Origin: Tillus elongatus
Taxonomy: Eukaryota; Arthropoda; Insecta; Coleoptera; Cleridae
Length of the DNA: 64,000 nt
Direction: 5' to 3'
Assembly: GCA_964006375.1 (NCBI GenBank)
Contig: OZ023262.1
Coordinates: 50,075,460-50,139,459 of the forward strand
Shown: positions 31,757 through 47,034 of the stretch, piece after piece
How positions within the stretch are numbered: the stretch's first letter is position 1
Layout of the letters: every line of letters starts with the position of its first letter
Notes under the pieces: model-generated
What the model saw: the letters and a program-made list of their open reading frames with translations, nothing else
What the model was told of the DNA's origin: nothing
Databases searched by the model: none
Translations under genes and position numbers: made by a program

Positions 31757-33056
31757 TCTGGACGCAGCAAGTGCATTATGGTAGTTAATTTTCATAAAAA
31801 TATTTTAATAGCTAATATGTGTGTTTTTTTAAGAAATCAGACATTAAATTTGGCCACTAGTATAACCTATATAGCAAAAACAATGTGCCGTATTTAATCA
31901 AAATAACTTTATTGTTTGAAAACATACAAAAATTTCCGAAGGTAAACTTAAAGTGTTCCCGAAAAAAAAAACCTTTCTTGGTCAACCTTATAGCAAATTT
32001 ATTTGGTCATTAATTAATGGAATCATTATAATTACACTCAAACACAACTACTGCCTAAATAAATCCCCTTAATAGGTGAAGAAAAAAACTTTAAAAATTA
32101 AAATAGAAAAGACTTTACATCCACAAATGAGAGCTGATGTATCCTCTTAGCTGAAGCAGTAGACGACCGGCGGTCATCAATACTGACTTCTCCTGCTGGT
32201 CCTGTGGCTCCTCCCGTAATCTTCGTATCTCCTGGATGATGAACGGTGGCCTCTCCTTCCATAGTCCCTGTCGTGGTATTCGCGGTCCCTGTAGCCCCTG
32301 TGTCGCCTACGGTCGTAACCTCTATCCCGTTTATCACCGCCCCCTCCATTAAATTCTGGGCAATCCCTGTAGAAGTGACCAGAATAGCCACATTGATATC
32401 ATCTCATGTTTGGATTGAAGAAACGCCTTCCTGATCCTCTGGTGCGTGGACGGGCATACGTTACACGAATTCTTGTACCATTGATTTCAATTCCATCGGT
32501 GGCTTTTAAGGCAGCACTAGCTGCCTTCCTGTTCTTGTACACAGCGAAACCAAAGCATGGAGTGCTGTTGGTCATCCAAATCTCCTTCAACTCCTCATAC
32601 TGAGAAAATACCTTTTCCAAATCGGATTTTCGACAATATTCAACAACATCAGCGATGTGGATACGGTAACTATCCCTTTCGCTGCTCCTAGATCTAGACC
32701 TGGAACGGGACTTGGAATAGCTGGATTTGCTTCCTGCGCTTTGCGGCTGCCCTTGCTGCTTGTTGATCTGCTGCGGTTTCTCGCTTTCGGTTCAGGCGAC
32801 GCCGACTTTTCCTGATCGTTGTCTCTCATTTTTCAGGCAGGTGCCGAGAGTAGGTTATATAAACTGCTTTATTACAACTTTTAACACAAGTAGAACAGTA
32901 ACACAAACTAATATTTTATTGATTTTTACGTCACATTTATTTCAGCTCCAACTACGAACGTGGTTACCAAGGTTAATAGCAAATTGAGATTTTCAAATAT
33001 GAAGCATTTAATCAAAATTCGCTACCATAACGAACTTGCTGCGCCCAGAATTTCTT
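31757..33056. mobile_element. HINE-like element carrying an SR-protein sequence
   Basis: Left part 31757-31985 starts with the tail motif (GGACGCAGCAAGTGCATTATG) and matches the 45395-45705 element (ATAAAAATATTTTAATAGC, CAATGTGCC, TTTATTGTTTGAAAA). Right part 32968-33056 matches the other end of the same element (AATAGCAAATTGAGATTTTC) and ends in an inverted tail motif (AACTTGCTGCGCCC). Between them lie about 980 bases of host-derived sequence. Confidence 0.6.
32110..32829 (-). pseudogene. Intronless SR-type RNA-binding protein with RRM and CCHC knuckle, broken
   Basis: Derived from a splicing-factor-like gene. Minus-strand frames give, in order: start MRDNDQEKSASPEPKARNRS at 32829; an Arg/Ser stretch that changes frame near 32735; an RRM (RNP2-like RIHIAD, RNP1-like PCFGFAVYKN, then INGTRIRVTYARPR); a zinc knuckle Y-Q-C-x4-H-x4-C whose first Cys is a TGA stop (near 32399); and an Arg/Asp/Tyr/Ser-rich tail. 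The order RRM, CCHC, RS is that of SRSF7/x16-type factors, but I cannot name the parent gene. There is no intron, one frameshift and one internal stop, so it is a processed or captured pseudogene. An AATAAA lies near 31998 on the minus strand, but no poly(A) run follows. Confidence 0.8.
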
Positions 33057-33150
33057 TTCTTACAAACATGCATTATATTTCGATGGAAAATGCAAAAATG
33101 CAATAACATATGGCGTGTTGGACTAAAAAAAAAAGAAAAATTGAATTACC

Positions 33151-33152
<2 letters not shown>

Positions 33153-33197
<45 letters not shown>
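33153..33197. repeat. (TA)n microsatellite
   Basis: Short TA array followed by TTACGAAAATTCG, a HINE-like scrap. Confidence 0.95.
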
Positions 33198-33199
<2 letters not shown>

Positions 33200-33229
33200 C
33201 GAAAATTCGACAAAAGTTATATACCATTA

Positions 33230-33997
<768 letters not shown>

Positions 33998-34301
33998 AAT
34001 TAGAATCAAGGTATGTGCCATGCACTACCGAGATTTTATATATTTGATTTAAAAAGAAAGGGTACATTCAATAAAACACAGCATAGATTTAAATAGACAA
34101 TGATACGTCTGTAGATAATTAAGAATGGAATAAGCGGAAGAGGGTGTAAATAAGTGAAAGTAAATCTTTAAGAAGCAAAAATACACCATACAAAATTGTA
34201 ATATAGGTATAACAGTAGCATATAGGACATTCGAGATTTAAAAGGAACAAAAAAGGTACTGTCTTAAGAAGAAACTTATTTAAGTGTATAGAGACTAAAA
34301 A

Positions 34302-34862
<561 letters not shown>

Positions 34863-35430
34863 AAGTTTAGCTGTTTAATTTTTAATAGGAAATGTCAGTT
34901 TGGAGAAAATTGAATAAGAAGGAAGAAAAGCAGCATCCTTTCGATGTAAAAAGTTTGGACGCTACGTTTGCTGGCGGCTTCTTCCATCAAGTTCATTAGT
35001 CATTGGACCCATTGCCACTTAGTTCGAGATTCTTGTTTTGCAACAATTGATGTAGCATCCGAACCAGAGGCGTCTGTTTGGTTTTGATAGTTTTGGTAAC
35101 GTTATTCGAAGATACTAATTTTTGATCTTGACGATGAAGAAATGTGCTTTCAAGGAAGACAAAGAGATGCAGACAAGTTCTAGGAAATGTATTAAGGTAT
35201 TTATAGTTTAAGTAAATATATATTATATAGAGTTAGAATATATTGATGTTTCCTTGAATATATGAAGTGTATCACTGACTAAATTTGGATTCATGAAAAG
35301 GGAGAATTTGAACTAAAATTAGCATAAAAAGACACTACAAAAGGTTAGTAGTCGCATAATATCAAAAGAAAACACTTTATTTAAATTCAGTGTTTTAAAA
35401 CATTTATTTGGTTGTTTATTTGGGGATGAA
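34863..35430. other. Unassigned DNA
   Basis: Only short frames; the stretch 34880-35160 is somewhat GC-richer. No domain recognised. Confidence 0.4.
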
Positions 35431-35439
35431 AACACAGAT

Positions 35440-35640
35440 TTGAGAGTTATTATCAGAGTTTTTAAATTCAACCATATTCTAAGTCATTTTGATTTGCTAG
35501 GCCTGTTTCGCATCTACTCATGAAAAGGTCTGCAATGAATGGGGAAAGGGGGTTACTCATTGCTGTGCCATGGGTTTGTTAAAAAATATTATTAAATTGA
35601 AAATAATTGATTCATGCAAACATTTGAGAAATTTATATAT
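35440..35640 (-). pseudogene. Penelope-like RT fragment
   Basis: Minus strand near 35575-35505 reads GTAMSNPLSPFIADLFMSRC, which matches the Penelope RT motif MGSPLSPxIADLFM. A frameshift separates it from NNIFFNKP just upstream. No other RT block or GIY-YIG domain is seen here, so it is a short relic. Confidence 0.6.
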
Positions 35641-35734
35641 TCTTTACAGACCTCTTCATCTATGTTGTTCATTTTTAACAAATGGTCTAGCGTTTATTTT
35701 ATGGGAATACTGGGAAACAACAAGTGTCTTTTTT

Positions 35735-36190
35735 ATTGTTGGAAAACCGGTTCGATTAGGTTCACTGAAATAAAATTATCCAGGCGATTAATAAGAAAAA
35801 ATATATGCCAAGTTATAATTTGGCAGATACTTTCTTTTTCTAAATATGAATTAAGTTTTCTTCTGTAAAGCTTTTGTAACTTTAATAAAATACAAGATTA
35901 TTTTAAAGAGGCTTGCAGTACCCAGATATACCAAATTTTAAATTTCTGGCTTCACATAAAATTGATTTTTGGGCATTTTTCTCAAAAAGAACTAGAATAC
36001 AAGATTAAAATATTTGTTTGACAATATAGATATCGATGGTAACACAAATTTCGCCAATGAGCTCTAAAACTCAACTGTAAAACCGATTTTCAAGGTCTGT
36101 ATAAATTTAAAGTATTAATTTCAGTAATAAGTCGTGTCAGTAGAGTACAATTCTTATGAAAAAACACTACTATAACGCACTAATAGAAAA
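35735..36190 (+). mobile_element. HINE-like AT-rich variant
   Basis: Shares GGCGATTAATAAG, TAATTTGGCAGATACTTTC and CTAAATATGAATTAAG with 530-610, and ends in a diverged tail (ACACTACTATAACGCACTAA). Confidence 0.5.
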
Positions 36191-36789
36191 ATTATGTAAG
36201 AGAATTGTTGCCTTTCGCCCTAAATTGTAAGATACCCTAAAAACAGCGTTACATATCCACCTACGTCACAAAGCACGAGACCTCTTATCATATAGAGAAG
36301 TGTGTAGGTGCTTTCATCTAGAATCTCTGTTAGAGGACTACAAACATATCTGTGCAAAGAATGACGTTCTACTAATGAGCACACCTCAGAGTTTCTCCAG
36401 TGCTACCACTCTGCTCACTTGTAAATATTTCGAAGAATAATTATTTTGGTCCTTGACAAAATGACGCTGCTTTCTTTCCACGAAACATCTACTCTACTTA
36501 TATATAACCCAGGTCTTGTTAGATGTTGAGTTACATGTGACCCTATTGTGCGTATAAGCTTTTTTTTTGTATGCATCAACATCACCACAGAATAAAGGCG
36601 ATGTCGTCCTGGCGTCGCAGCCATCACTGTCTTATTCCAGGATCTCTCTTCAATTAATTGAAAATTCCACATTTCATCTTGTGTCAAGTTTTCCTTTTGA
36701 TACCTTTTCCTTTTTTCCAAGTATGTGTCCTTCAAATAATGTTGTGAGAAAGTTTTTATATCTCCAATAAATTTTGCCTTCCTCCTTTA
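36191..36789. other. Unassigned DNA
   Basis: A 106-codon minus-strand frame (36415-36735) has no recognisable domain. No repeats noted. Confidence 0.4.
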
Positions 36790-37087
<298 letters not shown>

Positions 37088-37121
37088 AATATTGCACTAC
37101 AGTGTAATCACTTTTAAATAT

Positions 37122-39275
<2,154 letters not shown>

Positions 39276-39351
<76 letters not shown>
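39276..39351. repeat. (TA)n microsatellite
   Basis: TA array between the mariner and the Penelope element. Confidence 0.97.
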
Positions 39352-39356
<5 letters not shown>

Positions 39357-40536
39357 CACCCATTTCATTGACCATCTTCAAAACGACATCCTAGTTAGCT
39401 TTGATATAGTTTCCTTATTCACTAATATACCCCTATCTGAAACCCTTGACATTCTCAAAAATAAACACAATATTTCACACGATACCTTAGCTCTTCTAAA
39501 ATACTGCACATCTAACACTTATTTCCTTTTTTAAAACAAATTTTACAAACAAGTTCGAGTTGCTCCAATGATCTCATCTCTCCTGCATTGGCTAACATTT
39601 TCATCAAAAACAAGCCCTTAATTCATCCCAACTTAAACCAACCTGTTGGTTAAGATACGTTGACGACATTTTCGCTGTCTGGCCACACGGTACATAATCT
39701 CTAGACGAATTACTTTCTTACCTAACTAACGTCAACCCCCAAATCCAGTTCACTATTGAAATAGAAAAGAAGTTTTCTTTGCCTTTCTTAGAGGTACGCA
39801 TCACTAAAAGCCCAGTCAGGGGATTTTCTTACACTGTGTACCAAAAACCAACCCACACTAATCGTTATCTTAACGGACAATCTCACCATCACTCATCGTA
39901 ACTAAATTTCGTGGTTCGAACACTAGTAACACGATCCCTTAGACTAACGGACAACACCAATAAACAGACAGAATTAAACTTTTTAAGGCAGACATTGCTA
40001 GAAAACAAATACGACAACAATCACATATTACGAAATATTAGAAACGCACAAAAACAAACCACTACACCACAACAAGGACAGACAGAGTCCACACAACAAC
40101 ACACAGCGTTTTAACCCTACATTAAAAGTGTCACCGACAAAATCAGCCGAATTTTTAGAACCCATAAGATCAAAACCGTATTCACAACAGAGCAAAAACT
40201 GTCAAATCTGATAAAAGCTCCCAAGTATACGATTCCAAACGAATTCCACGGAGTTTACGAAATTCCTTGTTCCGACTGTTCCCGAACTTATGTAGGACAA
40301 ATAAACGCATCCACAATAGAATATATGAACACACCCTCGCAGTTAGAAAATCCGACCCCTCATCGGCACTGGCCATGCATGATACTCATACAGGACACAA
40401 AATAGACTTCGATAATGCTAAAACAATAGCACCGGTTTACAACTTCAAATTCAAAACCGTCCTGGTTCATCATCAGCACGCTACTCAGTCCACATAAACC
40501 AATAAAGAATCACAAAGAGCACAGCAAGCAAATAGA

Positions 40537-40537
<1 letters not shown>
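39352..40537 (+). pseudogene. Penelope-like element, RT C-terminal part and GIY-YIG domain
   Basis: Plus-strand blocks in Penelope order: RT palm start LVSFDIVSLFTNIPLSETLD (near 39390), the catalytic RYVDDIFAVWPHG block in a shifted frame (near 39655), LPFLEVRITKSPVRGFSYTV and NRYLNGQ blocks (39780-39890), a linker with many Gln and Thr, then a GIY-YIG domain GVYEIPCSDCSRTYVGQ near 40255 continuing as RRIHNRIYEHTLAVRKSD. Several frameshifts and stops are present. The N-terminal half of the RT is missing; the copy starts directly at the TA array. It ends with the Penelope tail and a second TA array at 40538. Confidence 0.85.

Positions 40538-40618
<81 letters not shown>
40538..40618. repeat. 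(TA)n microsatellite
   Basis: TA array directly following the Penelope tail. Confidence 0.97.
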
Positions 40619-40620
<2 letters not shown>

Positions 40621-40790
40621 ACACGATAACTCAAAAAGTTGTAAACCGATTTTGACGAAACATTTTAACTGACCTTGGAGATGGGTTCCAGGGGCCCTAA
40701 TTCGTGGTCATTTGAAGAAATTTTCCGAAAGTCTTACCGTCGATACCTCTGTATTAGTGAATTTTCTTAATGAAAATTCACTAAAAAGCA
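40619..40790 (-). mobile_element. HINE-like head, inverted
   Basis: CACACGATAACTCAAAAAG, then the head block reversed (TTCGTGGTCATTTGAAG) and the hairpin AGTGAATTTTCTTAATGAAAATTCACT. Confidence 0.65.
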
Positions 40791-41268
40791 CAAGACGAAA
40801 ATTTTTTGTGTGGATAACAAAATCTCTTGTCTATTACAGACAAACGTAAAGTTTTTGCGGCGCAAAGGCGTCAAATAGTTTTTCTTTGTAAGTCGCGATT
40901 TTAAGCGCCAAAATTGGCAACTTTTGGGCAAAGAATCTGACGCGAATACCGGTTATGTAGAGAAAACGTCGCAAGAAGTGTTTTGTACAAAGCGTTGAGT
41001 TTCAGGTTCAACCGTCATTTCCCTTCATTTTCCTAAAATATTTCCAGAAAATTCATTTCAAATATATCCATTCTCTGATGCCTTTGCTACAGTTTCAGTT
41101 ATATAGTTTGTGGTTTAATAGTTATAATTTTTAGCGAATTTTCCTAGAAAAAAATCGCTATTGTAGAGATCTCCACTCAATGTTAAAAAGATGAACGGAA
41201 CTAAGCCCCCTAGAACCCAGATCCGCGGTCAGTTTCAGTTTTTATATGTTTACATATATACAGGCTGG
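40791..41268 (+). mobile_element. HINE-like long-variant tail and new head
   Basis: Long-variant body (TCGCAAGAAGTG, CCGTCATTTCCC, CTCTGATGCCTTTG) to 41120, followed by a head hairpin AGCGAATTTTCCTAGAAAAAAATCGCT and head block to 41268. Confidence 0.6.
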
Positions 41269-41757
41269 CAAATTTCTACGATAAAGTTTATCCGTTATAC
41301 AAAATATGAAACAAATTATGCCCGTTAATTGAAGGGTGTCTTGAGCTGCATCTTATAAAATGATTTTGACAATGACAGGATAACCCATAAGTCGCTGATA
41401 ATGCAGGCTTGTACAAAAAAAAATGCCATCGTCCAGCGTTTTCCAGTTATTTCAATTGTTTTACAACTTTTCATGTTTTTGGCAAATTTCAAAAATGTGA
41501 TATGGCCTCTCCATTCTGTGTTTCCTCAAAAAAGTATGATCCAATGATAAAATTAGCTATAAAACCGACGAAACGCTGACTTTATTGTCATGAAGACCTT
41601 CCTGAATGATTTCATGTGGATTATCTGTCGACCATATTCGACAGTTTTGAATATTGACCACCAATTAAAAAAAACTGGTCCTCATCTGTGCATAAAATAC
41701 GGGATAACCACTCGGGTTCAATTTTCATCTGAGCCAATATTCGTAAAGAAAGTAGTT
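41269..41757 (-). pseudogene. Decayed Tc1/mariner-type relic
   Basis: Left end CAGGCTGGCAAATTTCTACG after ACATATATA resembles the element start at 45155. A minus-strand peptide near 41680-41580 reads TDEDQF, GGQYSKLSNMVDR and DNPHEIIQEG, which follows the first catalytic block of Tc1/mariner transposases. A LINE copy cuts it at 41757. Confidence 0.45.
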
Positions 41758-42418
41758 TTTTATTTATTTTTTATTTCAACAACACACCACGAGGGCTTAC
41801 AGCTTAAATACTGTCGTACCGTGGGTGTCCACAAGGAGGAAAGAGGCAACTTGTTAAATCTGGACTTGAAGGTTTGGAGGCTCGGAGGAGAAGGAAAAAC
41901 ATGTGCCGGCAAGGAATTCCACAACTTGGAAGTCCTCGGGACAAAAGAGCGGGCATAACAAGATGTTCTAAGTCTGGTGACCTGGACAGTAAAAAGGTGC
42001 ATTCGCTCTGTTCCCCTAGTATATCTGTTAGGGGCAGCAGGTGAAGGGACTATGGAAGAAAGCTCCTCTGAGCAGTGCCCGTGCAGATATATATAAAAGA
42101 GAGAGAGAGAGAGGTCACCAACGGCACGTCGGTGGGCAAGGGATGGCAGTCTTTGGGTGAGGGAACGGTCACCGATGAGACGTATAGCTCTCTTCTGAAT
42201 GGAGTCCAGGATAGCGAGTGTAGAAGCGGCAGCAGCACCCCAGATGTGGGAGCAGTATTCGAGGTTTGGCCTTATTTGTAAAGTATATAAGGTATAGAGA
42301 TTAACTAGTGAAAAGTATTTGCGATCCCGGAAGAGGAAACCTAATTTCTTAGCAGCCGCATCTGCAATTGATGTGACATGTTGGTGCCAATTGAGATTTC
42401 GATCCACAGAAATGTTGT
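41758..42418 (-). pseudogene. LINE 3' fragment (same family as copies A, B)
   Basis: 5'-truncated copy covering the post-RT region: LNWHQHVTSIADAAAKKLGF, QIRPNLEYCSHIWGAAA, then RTSCYARSFVPRTSKLWNSL and FKSRFNKLPLSSL at the C-terminus, followed by a short 3' end TTGTTGAAATAAAAAAT. It keeps a 215-codon frame. The RT catalytic part is absent, as expected of 5' truncation on insertion. Confidence 0.85.
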
Positions 42419-42950
42419 AGCAGTGATGGGGAGGCTAACGCCAAGCAAGTAGGCCACAATGGGCCCTTTTTGCCATTCGTAAAGAAAAATCACACCCGAT
42501 AAGAAAATTGGCATCCTTTAATTCAAACAGCAGTTTCAGTTCATAGGCATATTTTTAGGATTTTGCGTAAGATTTTTCAAACATAAAATCAGAACAGCAT
42601 CTTTGTTTAAGTTGGTGTTATAAAACCATACCGTCATTTGTAGTTTAGGTTGCAATATTCTATAATATCTATTCACTTCTTCGGAGTGATATTGTTCCTG
42701 CCATTTTCTCCAATACATTTCTTTAGTGTAGATGTGCAGACGTCTTTATTTAACGCTACAGCCTGTCTAATAGTTGTATCCATAGATAAATAAACCATAC
42801 TTTGACTTTTCGACGTACTTGCATTTCTAGGAAATTATTCTCCGTTGCTATGATATTGCAATAATTTGTTTGGCTATGGAAATGGCCAAGGCTAAGTAAA
42901 TATCAATACACCCTCGTATTAATAATAATATTATTATAATTATTCTTATT
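42419..42950. other. Unassigned DNA
   Basis: Short frames only; a 60-codon minus-strand frame (42536-42718) has no recognisable domain. AT-rich run of AAT/TTA units at 42918-42950. Confidence 0.4.
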
Positions 42951-42954
42951 ACAG

Positions 42955-43169
42955 GAGTGGAGCATATAGGAGAGTCTCTTGGTTGCTGTATCTTGGTGTA
43001 TCGGGATGGCAATAGCTGCGACGGGGAGCAGTGGAGCAAGGGGGGCATCGTATTGATCCGGAGGCTGCACCGAGAGCCGCCGCCCCCTCTTCCTTCATCT
43101 CCCCCACGATCCAACATGCTCCAAAACGGCGTTGCCGATTTCCAGGAAAGTTCAAGAATATGGAGAACC
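42955..43169 (+). other. GC-rich exon-like island
   Basis: Bounded by an acceptor-like TATTCTTATTACAG and a donor-like ACCGTAACTT. The segment is far richer in G and C than its surroundings (GAGAGCCGCCGCCCCCTC, GGGGGGCATCG). An open frame runs through it on the plus strand and another on the minus strand. It could be a first exon or 5' leader of a host transcript, or a fragment moved here by a transposon. No domain is recognisable. Confidence 0.3.
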
Positions 43170-44104
43170 GTAACTTACATTTATAAAGTAAAAGAGCTGC
43201 CTCTTACCGTTATGAGTACAGTACACTTGACTTTGAGTAGTTAAAGTGGCAATAAAATTAGGTAACCAGGAAAGTGCAAAAAGCATTTCGATTATCCAAG
43301 CTGTCTGTAAATTGTAGCGACAACTGTTGAGCACAAACACCTGAGGCAGAAGTAGATACAGGCTTGTCCAGGCGTTCAAGTTCAATATCTCCTTTATTAT
43401 TTAACAATAACAAAAAATTTGTAACAAAAGTTGCAGGTACTGACGTTACCTACAAACCAAAATTACTTTTGCATTTACAGGATGTCGGATAAAGTAGATA
43501 CAACCCAAACTTCACTTTTTTTTTAATGGTACACCTGTATATTGTTTCGTTTTTAAATTCCCCTTTTTTTGTCGATTCATCCAGTGTATAGTTGTTGGGG
43601 TCTATATAGAGTCGTTCAAAAGTTCTGGCCACTTTTCTAAAACATTAGAGGCACATTTGACAGTCTGTAATTCCATTAATATGTCTGCATGCAACACTCT
43701 ATCATGCAAAAAATTTGAAAAAAGTGTTCTTCTTTCAAATTCAATCAATACAGAAATAATTCTTTGAAAACAGTATACAGGGTGAGTAAAAACACCGGAG
43801 TCCAGTTTTCTCGATAAATTCAAATGGAACATATAATCAATTTCGATCCATCAACAAATCTTCTTTCAGTTTCATGAAGTATTCCCTATACCTAAAACCA
43901 GTATTTACTGATATATTGGGTGTTTTTTAAGAGAAAAGGTAAATTTTTACACAGGAACGAATTAGTGTATTATTTTTGAAACACCTGTGTACAGTTTGCT
44001 GTCTAGACTCCTCCGGGTTTGATTATTAATCGTCTGTTGGGGCATACGAGGAATCATATAAAGATTTCCGGTCAGTACTTCTCAAGACCTAGTACTTATT
44101 CCGA
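43170..44104. other. Unassigned DNA with mariner-like ends
   Basis: Contains TATACAGGGTGAGTAAAAACACC at about 43776, which looks like the start of a Tc1/mariner-type end, and ACACCTGTATATTG at 43530, a possible opposite end. No transposase frame was found. Confidence 0.3.
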
Positions 44105-44242
44105 CCTCGTTTAAGTGAATTTTGTTTAAAAAAAATCACTAGTAGGGCGATTCCGACTTTTGAATTTTGAAAAAATTTCATTAAATAAACGCTATTTAGG
44201 TCCCCTAGGACACATATCCGGGGTCAGTTAAAATTTTTATAT

Positions 44243-44403
<161 letters not shown>

Positions 44404-44404
44404 A

Positions 44405-44443
44405 TATGTATGTATGTATGTGTGTGCGTGTGTGTGTGTGTGT
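44405..44443. repeat. (TATG)n/(TG)n microsatellite
   Basis: TATGTATGTATG then a TG run, extending the TA array into a purine-pyrimidine tract. Confidence 0.9.
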
Positions 44444-45007
44444 CACACCGATAACTCAAAAAACGATGGGCCGATTTTGATGAAATTTGGTAAGTACCTT
44501 TCTTTTGCAAGTGGATTAGATAAGTTCGTTAGCCGGGAAAATGGGCCCAGCTTTTCCTGGAAAATTTTGTTTTTTCTTTCTCAAAAAATTATATCTCGTG
44601 AATAACAAAGTAAGAATAAAGTAAGGGGTACGCGTGTTTGTATTATCAAGAGTGAACCATGTACCAAAATTTATGTTTGTAGAATTAGAGACAAAAAAGT
44701 TATGGGCAGTTAAATAAAAAATATTTGGAGTTTTCGTCAAAACGCCAAAGTCGCGATTTGAAACGTCAAAATTAGGAACATTTAAGCGAAGAACATGAAA
44801 TAAATGCGGAGTGTGTAAACAAAATATCGCAAGAAGGGTATTCTACAAACCCTTTTCAACTCCAACCGTCATTGTCCTTCATTTAGTTAAAGTATTTGCA
44901 GAAAAGGCATTTCAAATAGACCCTTTCTCTGATGCTTTGGCTGTAGGTTTAGTTAAGTTGATGCTTTCGCTATAGGTTTAGTTAAGTTTATGGTTTAACG
45001 GTCTATA

Positions 45008-45155
45008 ATTTTTAGCTAATTTTCGTAGAAAAGATTCGTTAATGAGCAGACCGCGACTTTTAAATTTTAAAAAGATTTTTGCAAATGAGCGCAAACTAGG
45101 CCCCCTAGAATACATATCCGGGTTTACTTTCAGTTCTTATCTCTTTACATATATA
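45008..45155 (+). mobile_element. HINE-like head, tandem with previous copy
   Basis: Second head hairpin (AGCTAATTTTCGTAGAAAAGATTCGTT) immediately after the long variant, then head block, then a mariner-like end CAGGCAGATGCATTTCTACGG after TATATATA. Confidence 0.6.
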
Positions 45156-45394
45156 TACAGGCAGATGCATTTCTACGGTAAAGCTCAATATAATTGTTAT
45201 TATATAAGATACGAGAAAAAATCGTATACGTTAATTATAGGGTGTCTTAAGCTGCACCTTATAAAAATATTTAGACAACCAAAGGGTGGTCCATAGGTCG
45301 TTGGTGATCCCTACATCTGTTTTTTTTTCGAACACCCTTAGACTATTGCATGTTTGCATTTTTCATCGAAATATGATGCATGTTTGTAAGAAAA

Positions 45395-45705
45395 AAATCA
45401 AGACGCAGTAAGTGTGTTTTGGTAGCGAATTTTCATTAGAATCTTCAAATTTCAATAACCCAATTTGCTATTAACCTAAGGTTTGTTGGCTAGGAAACCA
45501 ACATTTTAAGTTTATTTTCGGAAAATTTGTGTACATTTTCAAACAATAAATAATTTTGATAACGTATGGTACATTGTTTCTACTATATAGGCTATACCAT
45601 TAACCAGACTTATGCCTGTTTGAATTAGAGAGACATATTGGCTATTAAAAATATTTTTATGAAAATTCACTTCTATAACACACTTGCTCCGTCCAGACTT
45701 TTGAT
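45395..45705. mobile_element. HINE-like element with inverted tails at both ends
   Basis: Left tail GACGCAGTAAGTGTGTTTTG and right tail ACACACTTGCTCCGTCCAG are inverted; the 310-bp body has no TA core. It serves as reference for the element that holds the SR-protein sequence at 31.8-33.1 kb. Confidence 0.65.
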
Positions 45706-45944
45706 ACATCCTTTCTTTTTCTTGCAGTTGTTCAATGAAGTTGCCAAATTTATATAATAACTCTACAAGATAATTTGATATGTTTATTATTTTAACAGAA
45801 TACGATTACTTTATTAATATTTTGTATTCGAACGTTGTACTTTGTATGTTAGGTATGTTTATCTTATTAACTGTGTCTTAAAAAACTTATTTGTACGACA
45901 CATTGTACTTTATAGACAAAATGTACTATATATTATATACTATT

Positions 45945-46230
45945 CCTCAACCATTGAGGCATTCCAACCACCTATACTAAGTCGCAGAGCCCTGGCCGTC
46001 CTAAAAAGACTCAGGATAGGACACAGCACTCACACACAAGTACCTACTGGAACAACAAATTCCATCAATTTGTGATACCTGCAATGTGAGCCTTTCAGCA
46101 AGTCATATTGTCACAGAGTGCACTAAGCACAGACTCCAAAGAAGGTTGTTTTTAGGAGAAAATATATCCATGGTAACCCTAGCCACAGCAGCACCAGAAG
46201 ACATAATAAATTTCTTATAATCTAGCGAAC
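45945..46230 (+). pseudogene. LINE C-terminal fragment (I/R1-type tail)
   Basis: Plus-strand frame SRRALAVLKRLRIGHSTHTH, then after a one-base shift KYLLEQQIPSICDTCNVSLS, ASHIVTEC. The RIGHxxxTH and C-x2-C...H...C pattern is the RNase H-end plus zinc-knuckle tail of I-, R1- and related LINE ORF2 proteins. The frameshift lies at about 46035. The rest of the ORF2 is absent upstream. This is a different LINE family from copies A-G. Confidence 0.65.
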
Positions 46231-47034
46231 TATATTAACACATATAACTGTAACCGTTGTATTGTATAATTTACTGGTTCAGGAACACATATATTATTAA
46301 TGCACCTACATTGTACCTAAAATGTTTTTCTATATAATTTATATATGTCAATGGCCTTAGTAGTCAAGACATAATTTTCTTTCTCTATACTACTCCTGTA
46401 GTAGCTATATTTTAACGAGTAATGTCGAATTTGGTACACCGTTTGAAGAAACTTGACATTAACGGAATTCACTCCTTGCTATCAATATTTTAATAAGCAA
46501 GCTTCCATTCTTATTAAATAATATGTCGAGTTTAATTTTGAAATAGGTTTTCCTACTAAATTGCATTGTCATTCAAGAATAGTCCACTTATTTTGCCGCT
46601 CACAGTATTACTAAATTTAGCAAAAGCTAACATCAAGTTACAAGTCTGAGTCTTATAAATGGAACAATTTATTAAATATTCATATTACGGCTTTCCATGC
46701 AAGAATAACATTCCTTTTTCTATCAGTTTTCCAACAGAAAATGACAAATGCAAAGGCGAACAATTCATTTACCAACAAACTGTACATATAGCTTAACTGG
46801 ACGGTGGTTCATAACACATTAAAGAGATTGGGGTGGATTTCAAGTTGTAGTGTGGGCATACTTTGACATAAGTACATGTATGTATTTATACCCTTAAAAA
46901 GGTCAAAAATACAATGCCCTCGTCAAACGATTTACATGAATAAATCTATTTGGTCAATCATACCTATAATGTTAATGGATTACTTTTTATTGAATAAAGC
47001 ACTATTTTATTGATACAGTTTCTCTATAATAAAG
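46231..47034. other. Unassigned AT-rich DNA
   Basis: Includes the probable 3' untranslated end of the preceding LINE; nothing else recognised. Confidence 0.4.

Noticed and set aside
32110..32829. Functional SR-protein gene
   Set aside because: A frameshift in the RS part and a stop replacing the first knuckle Cys rule out a complete product.
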